A stretch of DNA of 64,000 bases from positions 53,438,907 to 53,502,906 of the forward strand of contig NC_084463.1 of NCBI RefSeq assembly GCF_027409185.1, in the 5' to 3' direction. Every line of letters begins with the position of its first letter. Position 1 is the first letter of the stretch. This stretch comes from Cynocephalus volans (Eukaryota; Chordata; Mammalia; Dermoptera; Cynocephalidae). The translations under genes were made by a program, and so were the position numbers. The notes beneath the pieces were generated by a model. It was not told where the DNA came from. It worked only from the letters and a program-made list of their open reading frames with translations, and made no database searches. Shown one piece after another: positions 22,459-32,509 of the stretch.

Positions 22459-22960
22459 CAACCCTTTCAATGATGTCACTAATGCAGGATTATGAGGTAT
22501 CGCTCTGGATTTCTTCTGCGCATGTGCGGCTCCGCTCACTCCGCCATTTTTGCCTGGGAATTCCTGATGCTGCAGCCGGGTCAACGCTGCTCGTCAGATC
22601 CTGCGGTTGGATTGTGCATCCCTGAAGGTGGGTGCGACGGTGGAAGAGGAGCCCCGCGGTCCTCGGGGTTCCTGGGGGCAGGACGGGTGTCCCGGCACTC
22701 GTTGCGCATAGGCGCCGCGGGCCTCGGGCGGGCGGGGCCTGACGTGCGGCGCGAACGCGGACCTGGGCCAGGCCGGGCCGGGCCGGGGAAGGGGCGCCCG
22801 GGCTGCGCTTTCCATGGTGGCTCCGTCAGAGGACGGCGCTGCCGGAAGTCGGGCGTGCGCTGCGGGTGAGCAGAAGCCGGTTCCATATGTCCCAGAAGGG
22901 GGGCTCAGGTCCAGGATGGCCACGGGAACGTGGGTGTGGGTGTGTGAAGACAGCGAACCT
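22380..22960 (+). promoter_or_regulatory. CpG-rich promoter of the KRAB zinc-finger gene
   Basis: A sharp rise in G+C and CpG runs to about 22.95 kb in an otherwise AT-rich window, although its first 80 bp belong to a SINE. There is no TATA box. An NRF-1-like site (TGCGCATGTGCG, 22517-22528) is followed by a YY1-like CCGCCATTTT (22541-22550), an arrangement common at mammalian transcription starts. A splice donor follows at 22628. The reading frames over it in both strands are compositional. Role inferred from position and motifs. Confidence 0.7.
22545..22627 (+). other. Probable non-coding exon 1 of the KRAB-ZNF gene
   Basis: The sequence after the YY1-like motif ends CCTGAAG and is followed by GTGGGT, a good donor, at 22628. 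KRAB-ZNF genes usually start with a short untranslated exon in a CpG island. The start site is a guess; only the donor is well defined. Confidence 0.5.
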
Positions 22961-24589
22961 GGGAGGTGTGCGGGAGGCCACGTTCCAGCTCCGCCGTCAG
23001 GGAGCCTGGTACCGACCTGTGGGACATTCACTTTACCCATCTGTGACATGAGCGTGCTGATATTAGTATAATGCACCCAACTTCTCAGAAAAATAACTGT
23101 GAGGTGTGTGCAGACTGTTACCCTGGCAGTTGTGTTGTGGGGTTTCCTGGTGTCTCTTCAGAAAGTCAAGCTTCTAGTCCCTCCTGCACTGGCCTGACTA
23201 GCGCTCCAGGTTTGGGTTTACAGAAGTCGATACAGCACCTAATTTTCAGGGATAGTGACTTAGGAGGGACGTTGGGGCATGGGAGGACATTCTGGTTTTC
23301 TCTGGGGTACAGGAGCTGTGACAGAGTTTGAAGGAGGGCCCCCTATGAATAGGAATCCCGCCTGGGAGAACGTCATTGTGGCCTGAACCCTCTCAGTACT
23401 GCTTCAGAGCAGAGGCAAAGGAGTCCCAGAAAAGTGCAGCTTGGCACAGCCCAAGCAGTTATTCAGTCTAGTGCTTATAGTGCGCAAGAGTTGGCCTTTA
23501 ATACCTCATTCAGTAGCTACCTGAGACTAGGTGGTATTGGAAGTTTTGCGCCAACTTTCAAAAGGGACAGTGAGTTTGAGGAGCATAAGAAAGGACCTAG
23601 GAAATATTACTATCAAAAGGAGCATTAAGGTGTTCCGTGGGGTGCAGGAGTAATGTGTCATAGCTGGAAGGATCTGTCTGCAGTGCTCTCTGAACACACA
23701 GCTATTCCTTCAATCGTCTCTCATTACTCCCAGTGTCAGAGCTCTCTCAAATCCACCCTATCACAAATTTTGACATTGAGAGATATGCTTATGGTTTTAT
23801 ATCTTCGTAGTTTTTTTTCTAGTAATTCAGGAATGGCTTGTCAGTTATTTCTACTTTGTCAGAAAGGTTAAAATAATTAGATTTTAGGAACTGTGATTTG
23901 CCCAAGGTCACATGATTTGTTGATGTTAGGTATCATGACTTTTTGGCGATTGTTCTCTCTTTTTGCCACACTTCTGACAAAGAAAGTGTTTGTTCACACT
24001 TGACATTATTTTTGTAATGCTGAAGTCAACTTAGAGCAGCCATTGCTTTACCATACATTACCTTAAACATCCCTATCCTTTTTTTTTTTTAATATCCAGT
24101 GCCTTCTGTGGATCATGTCACCACAAAGTAAATAACATTAAGTATTTCCTACTTAATGTTAATATTCTGTTCTTGAAAATCAAAAATATTGCAGATATAT
24201 ATGTAGGACCCAATTTTACGTTACTTAAATAGGAAAATGACAATACTAGTGTGCTTTAGAAACTTCAGGGAGAGATTGTTTTCACTTTTAATTATCTTTT
24301 TCCATGAACTTTTGAAAGTACCTTGGTACAGTTCACTACTAACTTATAAGAAACAGATCCTTTTTATGTTTTTAAAGTAAAAAACCTCTGTAAGATATAA
24401 AAAGAAAAATAAAAATAGAAAATCTTATACCATAGTTTACTGATATGTAAACAATTGCTTTTTATGATTCACGTGACCTCTGTTAGCATCAGGAACCTCA
24501 ATGAAGTTCTTTTAGTTGACATGCATTGTAATTTTCAAAACTTCTTCCTGTGGTTGTGGAGGTATATTGATTGTATTTGACATGTAATT
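22628..24589 (+). other. Intron 1, first part (no further gene seen)
   Basis: The GC-rich flank of the CpG island gives way to AT-rich sequence by about 23.7 kb. A mariner-like palindromic scrap, ctttttccatgaacttttga at about 24297-24316, has a reversed partner near 19.73 kb. I recognise nothing else with confidence. Confidence 0.4.
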
Positions 24590-24875
24590 TAAGACTTTCT
24601 TGCCCGCATAATTTTGTTCAAAACATATTGAGTTCTGGGGGCTTAGGTGTATCATTTAGCATTTGCCATGTCATGAACAAATTAAAACCCAAATGGCTTT
24701 TAAAAAACCCAGCCATTTTATTATCTTGACGTTTTAGGAATCCACATTTTGAGTGTGTTTAACTAGACAGTTCTCATGCTAGTGTTGCCTGGATTAAAAA
24801 TTCAGCTTTAGTCACCTGGTGGCTTGACTGAGGCTGCTTGGTTCAAGATGGTTTCACTCACATGTGCTGTGGTTT
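24590..24875 (+). repeat. Direct repeat, copy 1
   Basis: The segment is collinear with 26385-26660. Shared anchors include cataattttgtt.aaaacata, cagttctcatgctag, ttgcctggatt, gctttagtcacctggt and cttgactgaggctg. Copies differ by scattered substitutions and small indels. I cannot name a repeat family, so it is either two old insertions of one element or a local duplication. Confidence 0.75.
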
Positions 24876-25498
24876 GTGCTGACAATTGGCTGGGCCCTGT
24901 GTCTCCAAAAGTGTAGCCCCGGGCTTCTTAACACTATGATTGTGTTTAAGAATGCAAGCACTAGTGGCTATTACTTATCAAACAATCAAACATGTTTGCG
25001 TGACATTTTCTAATGTGCCATTGGCCAAAGCAAGTCACATAGCAAAGCCCAGTTCATTGTCAGAGCATGCTATATAAGGGTTTAGGTATAGGGAGATCCA
25101 TCACTGGGTAACATTACAGGAACAGAGTACCAAAAGGAATATACATTATGTATTTTTTACCTACATAATGACGGGCAAAAGGTGTTGGATTGCAATATAT
25201 GTACTATACAGATACTTAGGTATATATAAATAAGATATAGTGGAAACAGTTACCTAGAGTCATGTGTGGAGTCATTATATTAATGTGAGTATAGTTACTA
25301 TAGCCTAACTATATTTCTATAACATTAGTTTTAGTAATGTCACAATGTGTTTTTCTTTGATTTAAATGAAGTTATATGTTTAGGTAACGTTGATTCTTGC
25401 TAAATCAGTAGGCAATGTATGTTTTCATTAATCAAAAAAAATTGTGTCTAATGTGTACCAATTAACATACTTGTAGATGCACGTTTAATGAGTCTTTG

Positions 25499-25702
25499 GT
25501 GTGGGCGGACCCCGTGGCTCACTCCGGAGAGTGTGGCGCTGGGAGTGCAGCGGCGCTCCCGCTGCGGGTTCGGATCCTATATAGGAATGGCCGGTGCGCT
25601 CACTGGCTGAGCGTGGTGCGAGCGACACCAAGCCAAGGGTTGCAATCCCCTTACCGGTCACTAAAAATAAAAAAGTAATAATAATAAAAAAAATAAATAA
25701 AT
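25499..25702 (+). mobile_element. Dimeric SINE, GC-rich subfamily
   Basis: Head ggcggaccccgtggctcact, GC-rich centre (gcgctgggagtgcagcggcg, ctcccgctgcgggttcggat), second monomer ggccggtgcgctcactggct, and a ttaccggtcac tail with an A/T-rich end. A perfect 12-bp duplication AATGAGTCTTTG flanks it (25487-25498 and 25703-25714). It sits about 170 bp upstream of the ATG exon. Confidence 0.93.
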
Positions 25703-25869
25703 AATGAGTCTTTGTTGCACCTTATTGATGATAAAGGATTGTTGTCTCACAGGGAGGCTTTGTATTAGTTTGTCTCTTCCAGCTAATGTGTAGAGAGTTT
25801 TGGCAGGAGAATCAAGGGCCAAACCACAACACTTTCCTCCTTAATCCACTCCATTCTCTTCTCTCCCAG

Positions 25870-25928
25870 CTGAGCTGCCATAGTGCCCTATGCATTATCA
25901 AGAGCAAGAAATGATGAATAAAACTCTG
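25870..25928 (+). CDS. KRAB-ZNF gene, ATG exon
   Basis: A 59-nt exon between a pyrimidine-rich acceptor (cattctcttctctcccag, AG at 25868-25869) and the donor GTGAGT (25929). An in-frame TAG at 25881 precedes an ATG at 25890, giving MHYQEQEMMNKTL, which ends exactly at a codon boundary. The next exon begins in the same phase with [10 protein letters not shown]. Human ZNF717 also places a short leader ending near Lys-Ser-Leu before Glu-Leu-Val-Ser-Phe, from memory, which supports the call. ATGs at 25911 and 25914 are alternatives; the one at 25911 has a better -3 purine. Translation start and splicing are inferred without transcripts. Confidence 0.65.
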
Positions 25929-26384
25929 GTGAGTTGTCTCTTTATTTATTTCTAATTTTTCCCATTGTATTACCTGGGTATTATGGGGAGCATGAATTGA
26001 AATGGAAAAGTAGAAATGAGTAAGACTCCGCTTGATGGAAATGTACATATGTAAGATAGAGTTTGCATGTAGGTTTAGTAAGTTATGAGATCTCAGAGTC
26101 ATCTAAGTTGAGTAAATATTTGTCTCTGGTCTTTCTGATGTCATAGCAAAAAGGCAGACACTACTTTTACATGATTGGAATGGAACCTGAGAAGAGAATA
26201 TGCCAAATTCTCATAGAAGATGAAGATTTACTGGCACTAAATTCTGAAATACCGTCTCTATTAGAAACTTTTTGGCTGCCACCTGGTAAATAAATACTTT
26301 TAGCTTTCTGCAGTGGAAATGGTTAGCAAGTGCTAAGGCATATGTTACTTAATAAACAGTCTGTAAAGTTTTATGTATTTTAAG

Positions 26385-26660
26385 AGTTTCTTCCCCACAT
26401 AATTTTGTTAAAACATACTGAGTCCTTGTGGCTTAGATTTGTCATTTAACATTCACTGTGTAAGAACAAATCAAAACCCAATGGGTTAAAATATCTGGCC
26501 ATTTTATTTTCTTGAATTCCTATGGATCCACATGTTGGGTGCAGTTAGCTGGGCAGTTCTCATGCTAGCATTGCCTGGATTGCAAATGCAGCTTTAGTCA
26601 CCTGGTACCTTGACTGAGGCTGTTGGTTCAAGATAACTTCACTCACATGTCCTGTGGTTT
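26385..26660 (+). repeat. Direct repeat, copy 2
   Basis: Partner of 24590-24875, about 1.79 kb downstream. The two copies bracket the ATG exon and the GC-rich SINE. The flanks outside the pair do not align, so the unit is bounded. Confidence 0.75.
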
Positions 26661-26829
26661 GTGTACAGCTTTGGAAGACTGTATGTGGTTCATGGATAAA
26701 ACCTGGAATTATCACCTAAATTACAGTGAAATCTAGTGCCTATTCTTTAGTCTTTTTCTAACTTGAATCTTCTGCCATGTTTGAAACTGCTGTTCATGAT
26801 CTCCTGGAAATTTTTCTGTGTTAGTCAGT

Positions 26830-27290
26830 TTCTCTCATGCCCTTACTGATGGTTTTTTCTCTTTTTCCCGGAATTCTTCTCTTTTCTTCATAACTATGTT
26901 ATGAAGCTCATCAAAGTGCTTCATTCTGGGTTCTATTCTTCTCACTGTGCTCTTCTTGACTGAGTTAGTCCTCTGTAGTTTGCACTCTTGGTTCTCTTTA
27001 GCTTTTTTCCCTTTTGTACTACTTCCCTTTTCTTTGGCTCATAGGTTGAACTCTCTGTTGACTGCTTTTTGGAGTTATTTAAAAGGCACCTTAAGGCCAG
27101 TGAATCTGAAATGAAAATGACGTCTACTTCTTTTCTCTTAGATGTGATATCACTCCCATCCTGCCAGTGACCCAAGTCAGTGAAATGGGATTTTTCTTGG
27201 ACTCCTCCCTGTTTCTTCAGTCTAATCTTTTCTGGTGTCAATTCCTGCTGCTTCTGTTTGCTTGTTCTTTTCATTTTATTCTAATTTCTG
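26830..27290 (-). pseudogene. Possible retro-pseudogene fragment, family not recognised
   Basis: A 110-codon lysine-rich open frame (27274 to 26942) contains KRTSKQKQQELTPEKIRLKK near its start. After its stop, another frame continues with MKHFDELHNIVMKKREEF. The amino-acid composition (Lys/Arg/Gln/Glu rich, heptad-like end) looks like a broken coding sequence rather than random intron. I cannot assign a family. It could equally be chance in AT-rich DNA, and I see no clear poly(A) or flanking duplication. Confidence 0.25.
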
Positions 27291-29124
27291 TATACACTGC
27301 CTGTATAGGGGGGAGGAGGTGTTGGTACTTATAAAGAGAGTAACTGTGTTCCACTGGAAATATTCTTGTAAGAGACTGAAGGGCATGTTTCCTGGGTGAT
27401 GAGATTCAGTCCCTGGTGACCTGTGCTTCTAGTCAGCATGTGGTGACATCCTTAGGAGTCTGAGGGGAGAAAGCCTTTAGGAGTTAGTGGGACACGTTTG
27501 ATCAAGAGCCAACCAAAAAGTTTGCAAAGAATAAAATATAAATGGCAGATTTTTATAATTTGTATATTTTCCTTCTATAAATTTATGTCGGTGATTCTAT
27601 GTGTAGTTTTCTTACTGAACACTTGTCTGTTTCTAGTTCAAGAAGACCCATCATGTTTTTAAACTTTCTTACAGATAGTATTTTATTACTCCTATTTTGG
27701 GTAATCCCTTAGAAATGAATGATAAAAATGGATGTGTGCATTAGTCATCCATATGTTTATAAACTAGAACTGTAGCTAACAGTTTGTTAAGGAAAGTGAC
27801 CAATTAGTTAACTGCAAGATTCCATTCTCAGTTAGTGTTTGAGATAAAACATAAGATGTGAAATGGTGGCTTTATTTATTTTGAACCTCATGTTCAATGT
27901 GACCCTGCATGCTTCCTGTTGCATTCAGAGTACTGTCTATGGTCTCTAATGACTTGTTTGGTGTTCCAATGATCAGCTGCATAACAAAGTAACACAAAAC
28001 TTGCTTACAGTAAGAATTTCTTCCTTACTCCATGTTGCGTTGTTGTGGGTAAATAGACTGTACAGGGCAGTGATGGTTGGCTGCTGAATGATTTGTCTGT
28101 TCTCAAGTAGAAGACCACAACTGGCTGAGGACGTTGGACAGACATCCAGCCCTCTCTTTGTGGCCAAGTGGAATTCCTCAGATTCTGGCAGTTTCAAAGA
28201 AGTCAAGTTTGTGTGGCTTCTCCAGGGCAAATGTACAAGAGGCCCAGGCAGAGACTGTGATGCTTCTTGTTATCTCCACTCAGATTCCAAACCATGTCTC
28301 CCATCACATTCTCTTAGTCAAGTATGTCACTGAGACCAGCCCTGATTCAAGAGGAAGGCAATTAGATTCCACTTCTCAGTAAGGGTAATAGTAAGAATTT
28401 CCAGCAATCTTTAAAAGACTGCAGTTTTCTCTTTGGCCACAAGTTTCGACCACATGCAAAATATACCTTGCCGCTCTCAAGAGCCCTAGAAAACTTCTAC
28501 TGTTATGCAATTGGGTGAAAACCCAATGAAATCATGTCCAGTGACCTGTTACCTTCATCTCCTCAACACCTGGCCAGCTCACAGTGAGGAGACTGGCATA
28601 AACTTGTGGGCACTTACTTTCAGATAAGGTAGTTGGGAAGGGGTGGCACCCTGCAGGCACTGGTCTGAGCAGTTAGTTATGACCATTGGACACCTGGTTT
28701 AGTTCTTTGATTAGGGGCCTGTTCTGGTCTCTGGAAAAGATGCCTCCTGCTTCTGCATGCTGCCCTGTGGGCTCTCACTATTCTCTGTCAATATCTGTTT
28801 TTCTTAAATGACTGTGTTTACAGTTGACCAATTTCTTTGCCTATTTTTTGGTTATACAAGTTGAAAATCCAGTGACCCTTTAAAAAATATTTTTTTTGAT
28901 TCTGCCCTTTTGATACAAGAAATTACCCTGGGTACATCTTTAAAAAGCACGGGCTTCCATTGTACTAAAATCATTCAACCAATGCTACCTCTGTGTTAAG
29001 CCTTTTTTTTTTTTTCCTAGCCTCCCTTTCTCTCTGAGACAACAATTTCTTAAGAAATTTTCTTGTTTATTAGGCACTGTCTGTGTATCTCACCCTATGG
29101 TACTTAGAATGATGGAAATATTTG

Positions 29125-29158
29125 GGGGGTTTGTTTTGTTTTGTTTTGTTTTGTTTTT
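29125..29158. repeat. (TTTTG)n simple repeat
   Basis: Five to six units of TTTTG/GTTTT follow a G run. Confidence 0.85.
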
Positions 29159-29329
29159 TGCTTTAATTTTTTTACAAAACACAGTTTGATTCTTGCCACA
29201 AAGTAGTTTCTGTGCTTGAAAATATTTTCTTGGAGAAAACTTGGATTGAAAAGTAGTTTTATTTCAAACTCATCAAATTCTGGCTCCTTTTTATTTCCTT
29301 TGAAAATTGAACATCCTTCTTTATTTTAT

Positions 29330-29434
29330 TGTTGTTTACTTATTTATGGGTGTATGGCTGATGTGGGGATCCAACCATTGACCTTGTTGTTATCAAAACC
29401 GTTCTCTAAACATCCCAATGATCTGGCCAACCAG
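29330..29434 (-). mobile_element. Antisense tRNA-SINE monomer
   Basis: The reversed monomer ggctgatgtggggatccaac ... cattgaccttgttgttatca ... atgatctggccaaccag. Flanks CCTTCTTTATTTTAT (29315-29329) and CCTTCTTTACATTAT (29435-29449) form a 15-bp target duplication with two changes. Confidence 0.85.
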
Positions 29435-29639
29435 CCTTCTTTACATTATCTCTCATCTCATATTTTATCAGTGGCAAAGAGAGGAGGCCAGGTCACACTT
29501 GTTACACTTTTCACATTGTTCACACAAGTCTCCTTTGACACAGACCTCTGAGAGGGTGAGATACCCTTTCCATTTTCCATGCTATGTGAGACAATAGTGT
29601 GGCCCACATCCTTCAGTGCTCCATTTATTTCTGGTAATA

Positions 29640-32505
29640 TGTTTTGTGCTGAAGCTTCTTTTGGCTAGTATTAATATTTCCACTTAAGCTTTTTGTAATC
29701 AGTGTTTGCATAGTATTTTTAATTTTATTTTATGTTTTAACTTTTAGTCTGTGTTTCTTTTTATATTTAAAGTGTATGGCTCTGGATAGCACATTGTTGG
29801 ATCTCACTTTCCTATCAAATCTGATAATTTTTGCCTTCAGTAGAAGTTTTAGTCTAATTCCATTTCAACTGATTATTAATAGGGTTAGATTTAGGTCTGC
29901 CATTTTGCTTTTTTTTGTTATTGTTGTCTCATCTGCCTTTTAATGCTTTACTTTTCCGCTTTTCTTTTCCTAAATTATTTTTTTTCAGTTAATCATATAT
30001 TTTTAAATATTTTAGTTTGTTCCATCTATTTTTAAAATAATTTAATTTTAGTTCTGATAAAGAAAAATACACATAACAAAAAATTTAGCATTTGAACCAT
30101 TTTTTACCTTTAAGCAGTGTCATGTATATTCACAGTGTTGTGTAGGAGATGTCTAGAACTTTCTTTATCTGGGAATACTGAAATTCTATATATATTAAAT
30201 GACAACACTCAGTTTTCCCTTGTAGTGTCTGGCATCCACCATTGTACTTTGGTTTCTAAAAATTTGACTTATATCAGATGTGGGACCACACAATACTTGT
30301 GATTTTGTGAGTGGCTTATTTCACTTTGCATATTTTCAATGTTCCTTGTTATAGCATATGTCAAGGTTTTATTTCTTTTTAAGGCTAAATAATATTCCTT
30401 TCTGTGTACATGCCACAGTTTATCCATTCATTCATGGATGGACAGTTGGGATACTTGCACCACTTCACTATGTGACTAATGCTGCTATGAACACAGTTGT
30501 GGAAATATCTTTTGGAGATTCTGCTATTACTTTTGATGTACACATAGAACGTGGACTTCTGAATCACATGGCAATTCTATTTTTAATTATTTGAGAAACC
30601 ACTTTGTTTTTGTTCAAATGGTACAGGAGCTGTACCATTTTACATTGCCACCCACAGCGTAGTAATATTCCAATTTCACCAAAACCTGTTATTTTCTATT
30701 CAGTGTGAAATAATATTTCATTGTGGTTTTGCATTTTTTAATGATTAATGATGTTAAGCATCTTATCACATACTTGTTAGACATTGTTGTATCTTCTTTG
30801 GAGAAATGTCTATTCAGTTTCTTTGCTATTTTATTGTGGGGGTGGTTGGGGTGGCTGCCTGGTATTTGGAACTGAACCTTTGAACTTGGTGTTACAATTC
30901 TGCTTTCTAACGAACTGAGCTAACTAGCCCAACCCGTCTTTTGCTTGTTTTTTAAATAGATTATTTGTTTTGTTTTTGCATAGGTGTGGAAGGTTTTTTT
31001 ATTTATGCATTCTTGGTGTTAATTTCTTATGACATAGATGATTTACAAATATTTTGTTTTTTGAGGTTCTGATAAATATTATTGCAGTTTTAAAGATTTT
31101 CCTTGGTCCTTGCTGATGTGTTTAAACGTGATAAAATTTTGTTTATTAACCTCGTATCCTGCAATTTTGCTACAATCACTTATTAATTCCAGGAGTTTTT
31201 TCATTTGTTTAGCAGAATTTTTTACACAGATACTCGTATTACCTACAACCAAAGCCACTTTTACTGGTTTATTTTTTCCAGTCTGTAATCTTTTATTTCA
31301 CTTTCTTCTGTTATTGCAGTATGAAGTACTTTTAGTGTGATGTTGAAAGGAGTGGTGAGAGGGCATATTCTTGCCTTGTTCTTGATTATCTGGAAAAGCT
31401 TTGAGTTTTTCACCATGAACAATAATGTTAACTAGTTTCCTGTAGATAGTCATTATCAAGTTGTGAAGTTCCCCTCTATTTCTAGTTTATTGAGAGTTTT
31501 TATGATGAATGGGTGCTGCATTTTGTCAAAGGCTTTTTCTGAATTTATTCATATGACTGTCTAATTTCTTTGTTTTTAGTGTTGTGATGTGAAGGATTGC
31601 ATTAATTGATGTTCAAGTATTGAACAATCCTTGCCCTGCTTGGGATGAAGCCACTTGGTTGTGGTGTATAATTCTTTTTAAACATTGATTAGGTTTTTGA
31701 ATATTTTCTTGAAGATATTTGCATGTATGTTCATGTGATATAATGGTTCGTAGTTTTCTATTCTTGTAATGTCTTTGTCTGGTTTTGGTATTGAGGAAAT
31801 GCTGCCCTTGTAGAATGAGTTGTAATGTATCTCATCTTCTATTCTCTGAAGTAGATGATACGTAGTTGGTATAATTTCTTCCTTTTAAATGTTTGGATGA
31901 ATTCCAAAGTGAACACATCTGGCTCATGTGCTTTCTGTTTTGAAGATTGTTTACTCAATTTTCATAACAGATATAGGCCTATTCTAATACTGGACTCTAA
32001 TGTGTGTGAATTTTGGGAAATTGTGTCTTTCAAGGAACTGGTCCATTTCAACTAGGTTATCAAATTTGTGTTCAGAGTTGTTCATAGTATTTATTTTTTT
32101 AATGTCCACAGGTTCTGTTGTGATGTCCTTTCTTTCATTTCTGATATTAGTAATTTCTGTCCTGTGTCATTATTTTTTTACTTATCTTAGCTTCAGGCTT
32201 ATCAATTTTGTTGATCTTTTTGAGGAATCAATTTTTTTGTTGATAATTTTTGTCTTGACTTTTAAAATTTTATTTCTACTCTAATTTTTATTTTTCTACT
32301 TGCTTTTCATTTATTTCATTTGCTCTTGTAGTTTCTAAAGATAGAAACAGTATATTGGTTTTAGATGTTTCTTTTTTTAATATATGTATTCAATACTGTA
32401 AATTTTTGAAAGCATAGCTATTTCTGCATCCCACAAATTTTGGTAAGTTGCATTTTCACTTTTATTTTTTAAAAATATTTTAAAATTTTTTGAGATTTCT
32501 TTTTT
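29640..32505 (-). mobile_element. Old L1 fragments, minus strand
   Basis: 29640-30040 reads as reversed ORF2 endonuclease-proximal sequence. 30060-30830 reads as the reversed ORF2 end and 3' region (tatccattcattcatggatg; tggagaaatgtctattcagt). 30940-32500 reads as the reversed RT region (ggttttggtattgaggaaat; gcttcaggcttatcaatttt). The order implies at least two insertions. No frame is intact. Confidence 0.65.
30836..30937 (-). mobile_element. Antisense tRNA-SINE monomer inside L1
   Basis: The reversed monomer ggctgcctggtatttggaac ... tgaacctttgaacttggtgt ... cgaactgagctaactagcc interrupts the L1 sequence. Confidence 0.75.
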
Positions 32506-32509
32506 TTTT

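Noticed and set aside
22492..23076. Overlapping proline- and glycine-rich open frames on both strands of the CpG island
   Set aside because: High GC removes stops; no splice or codon evidence, and the interval is better explained as promoter plus exon 1.
26144..26283. Possible additional coding exon with MIGMEPEKRICQIL-like reading
   Set aside because: No convincing acceptor and donor pair, and it would break the perfect phase between the ATG and KRAB-A exons.
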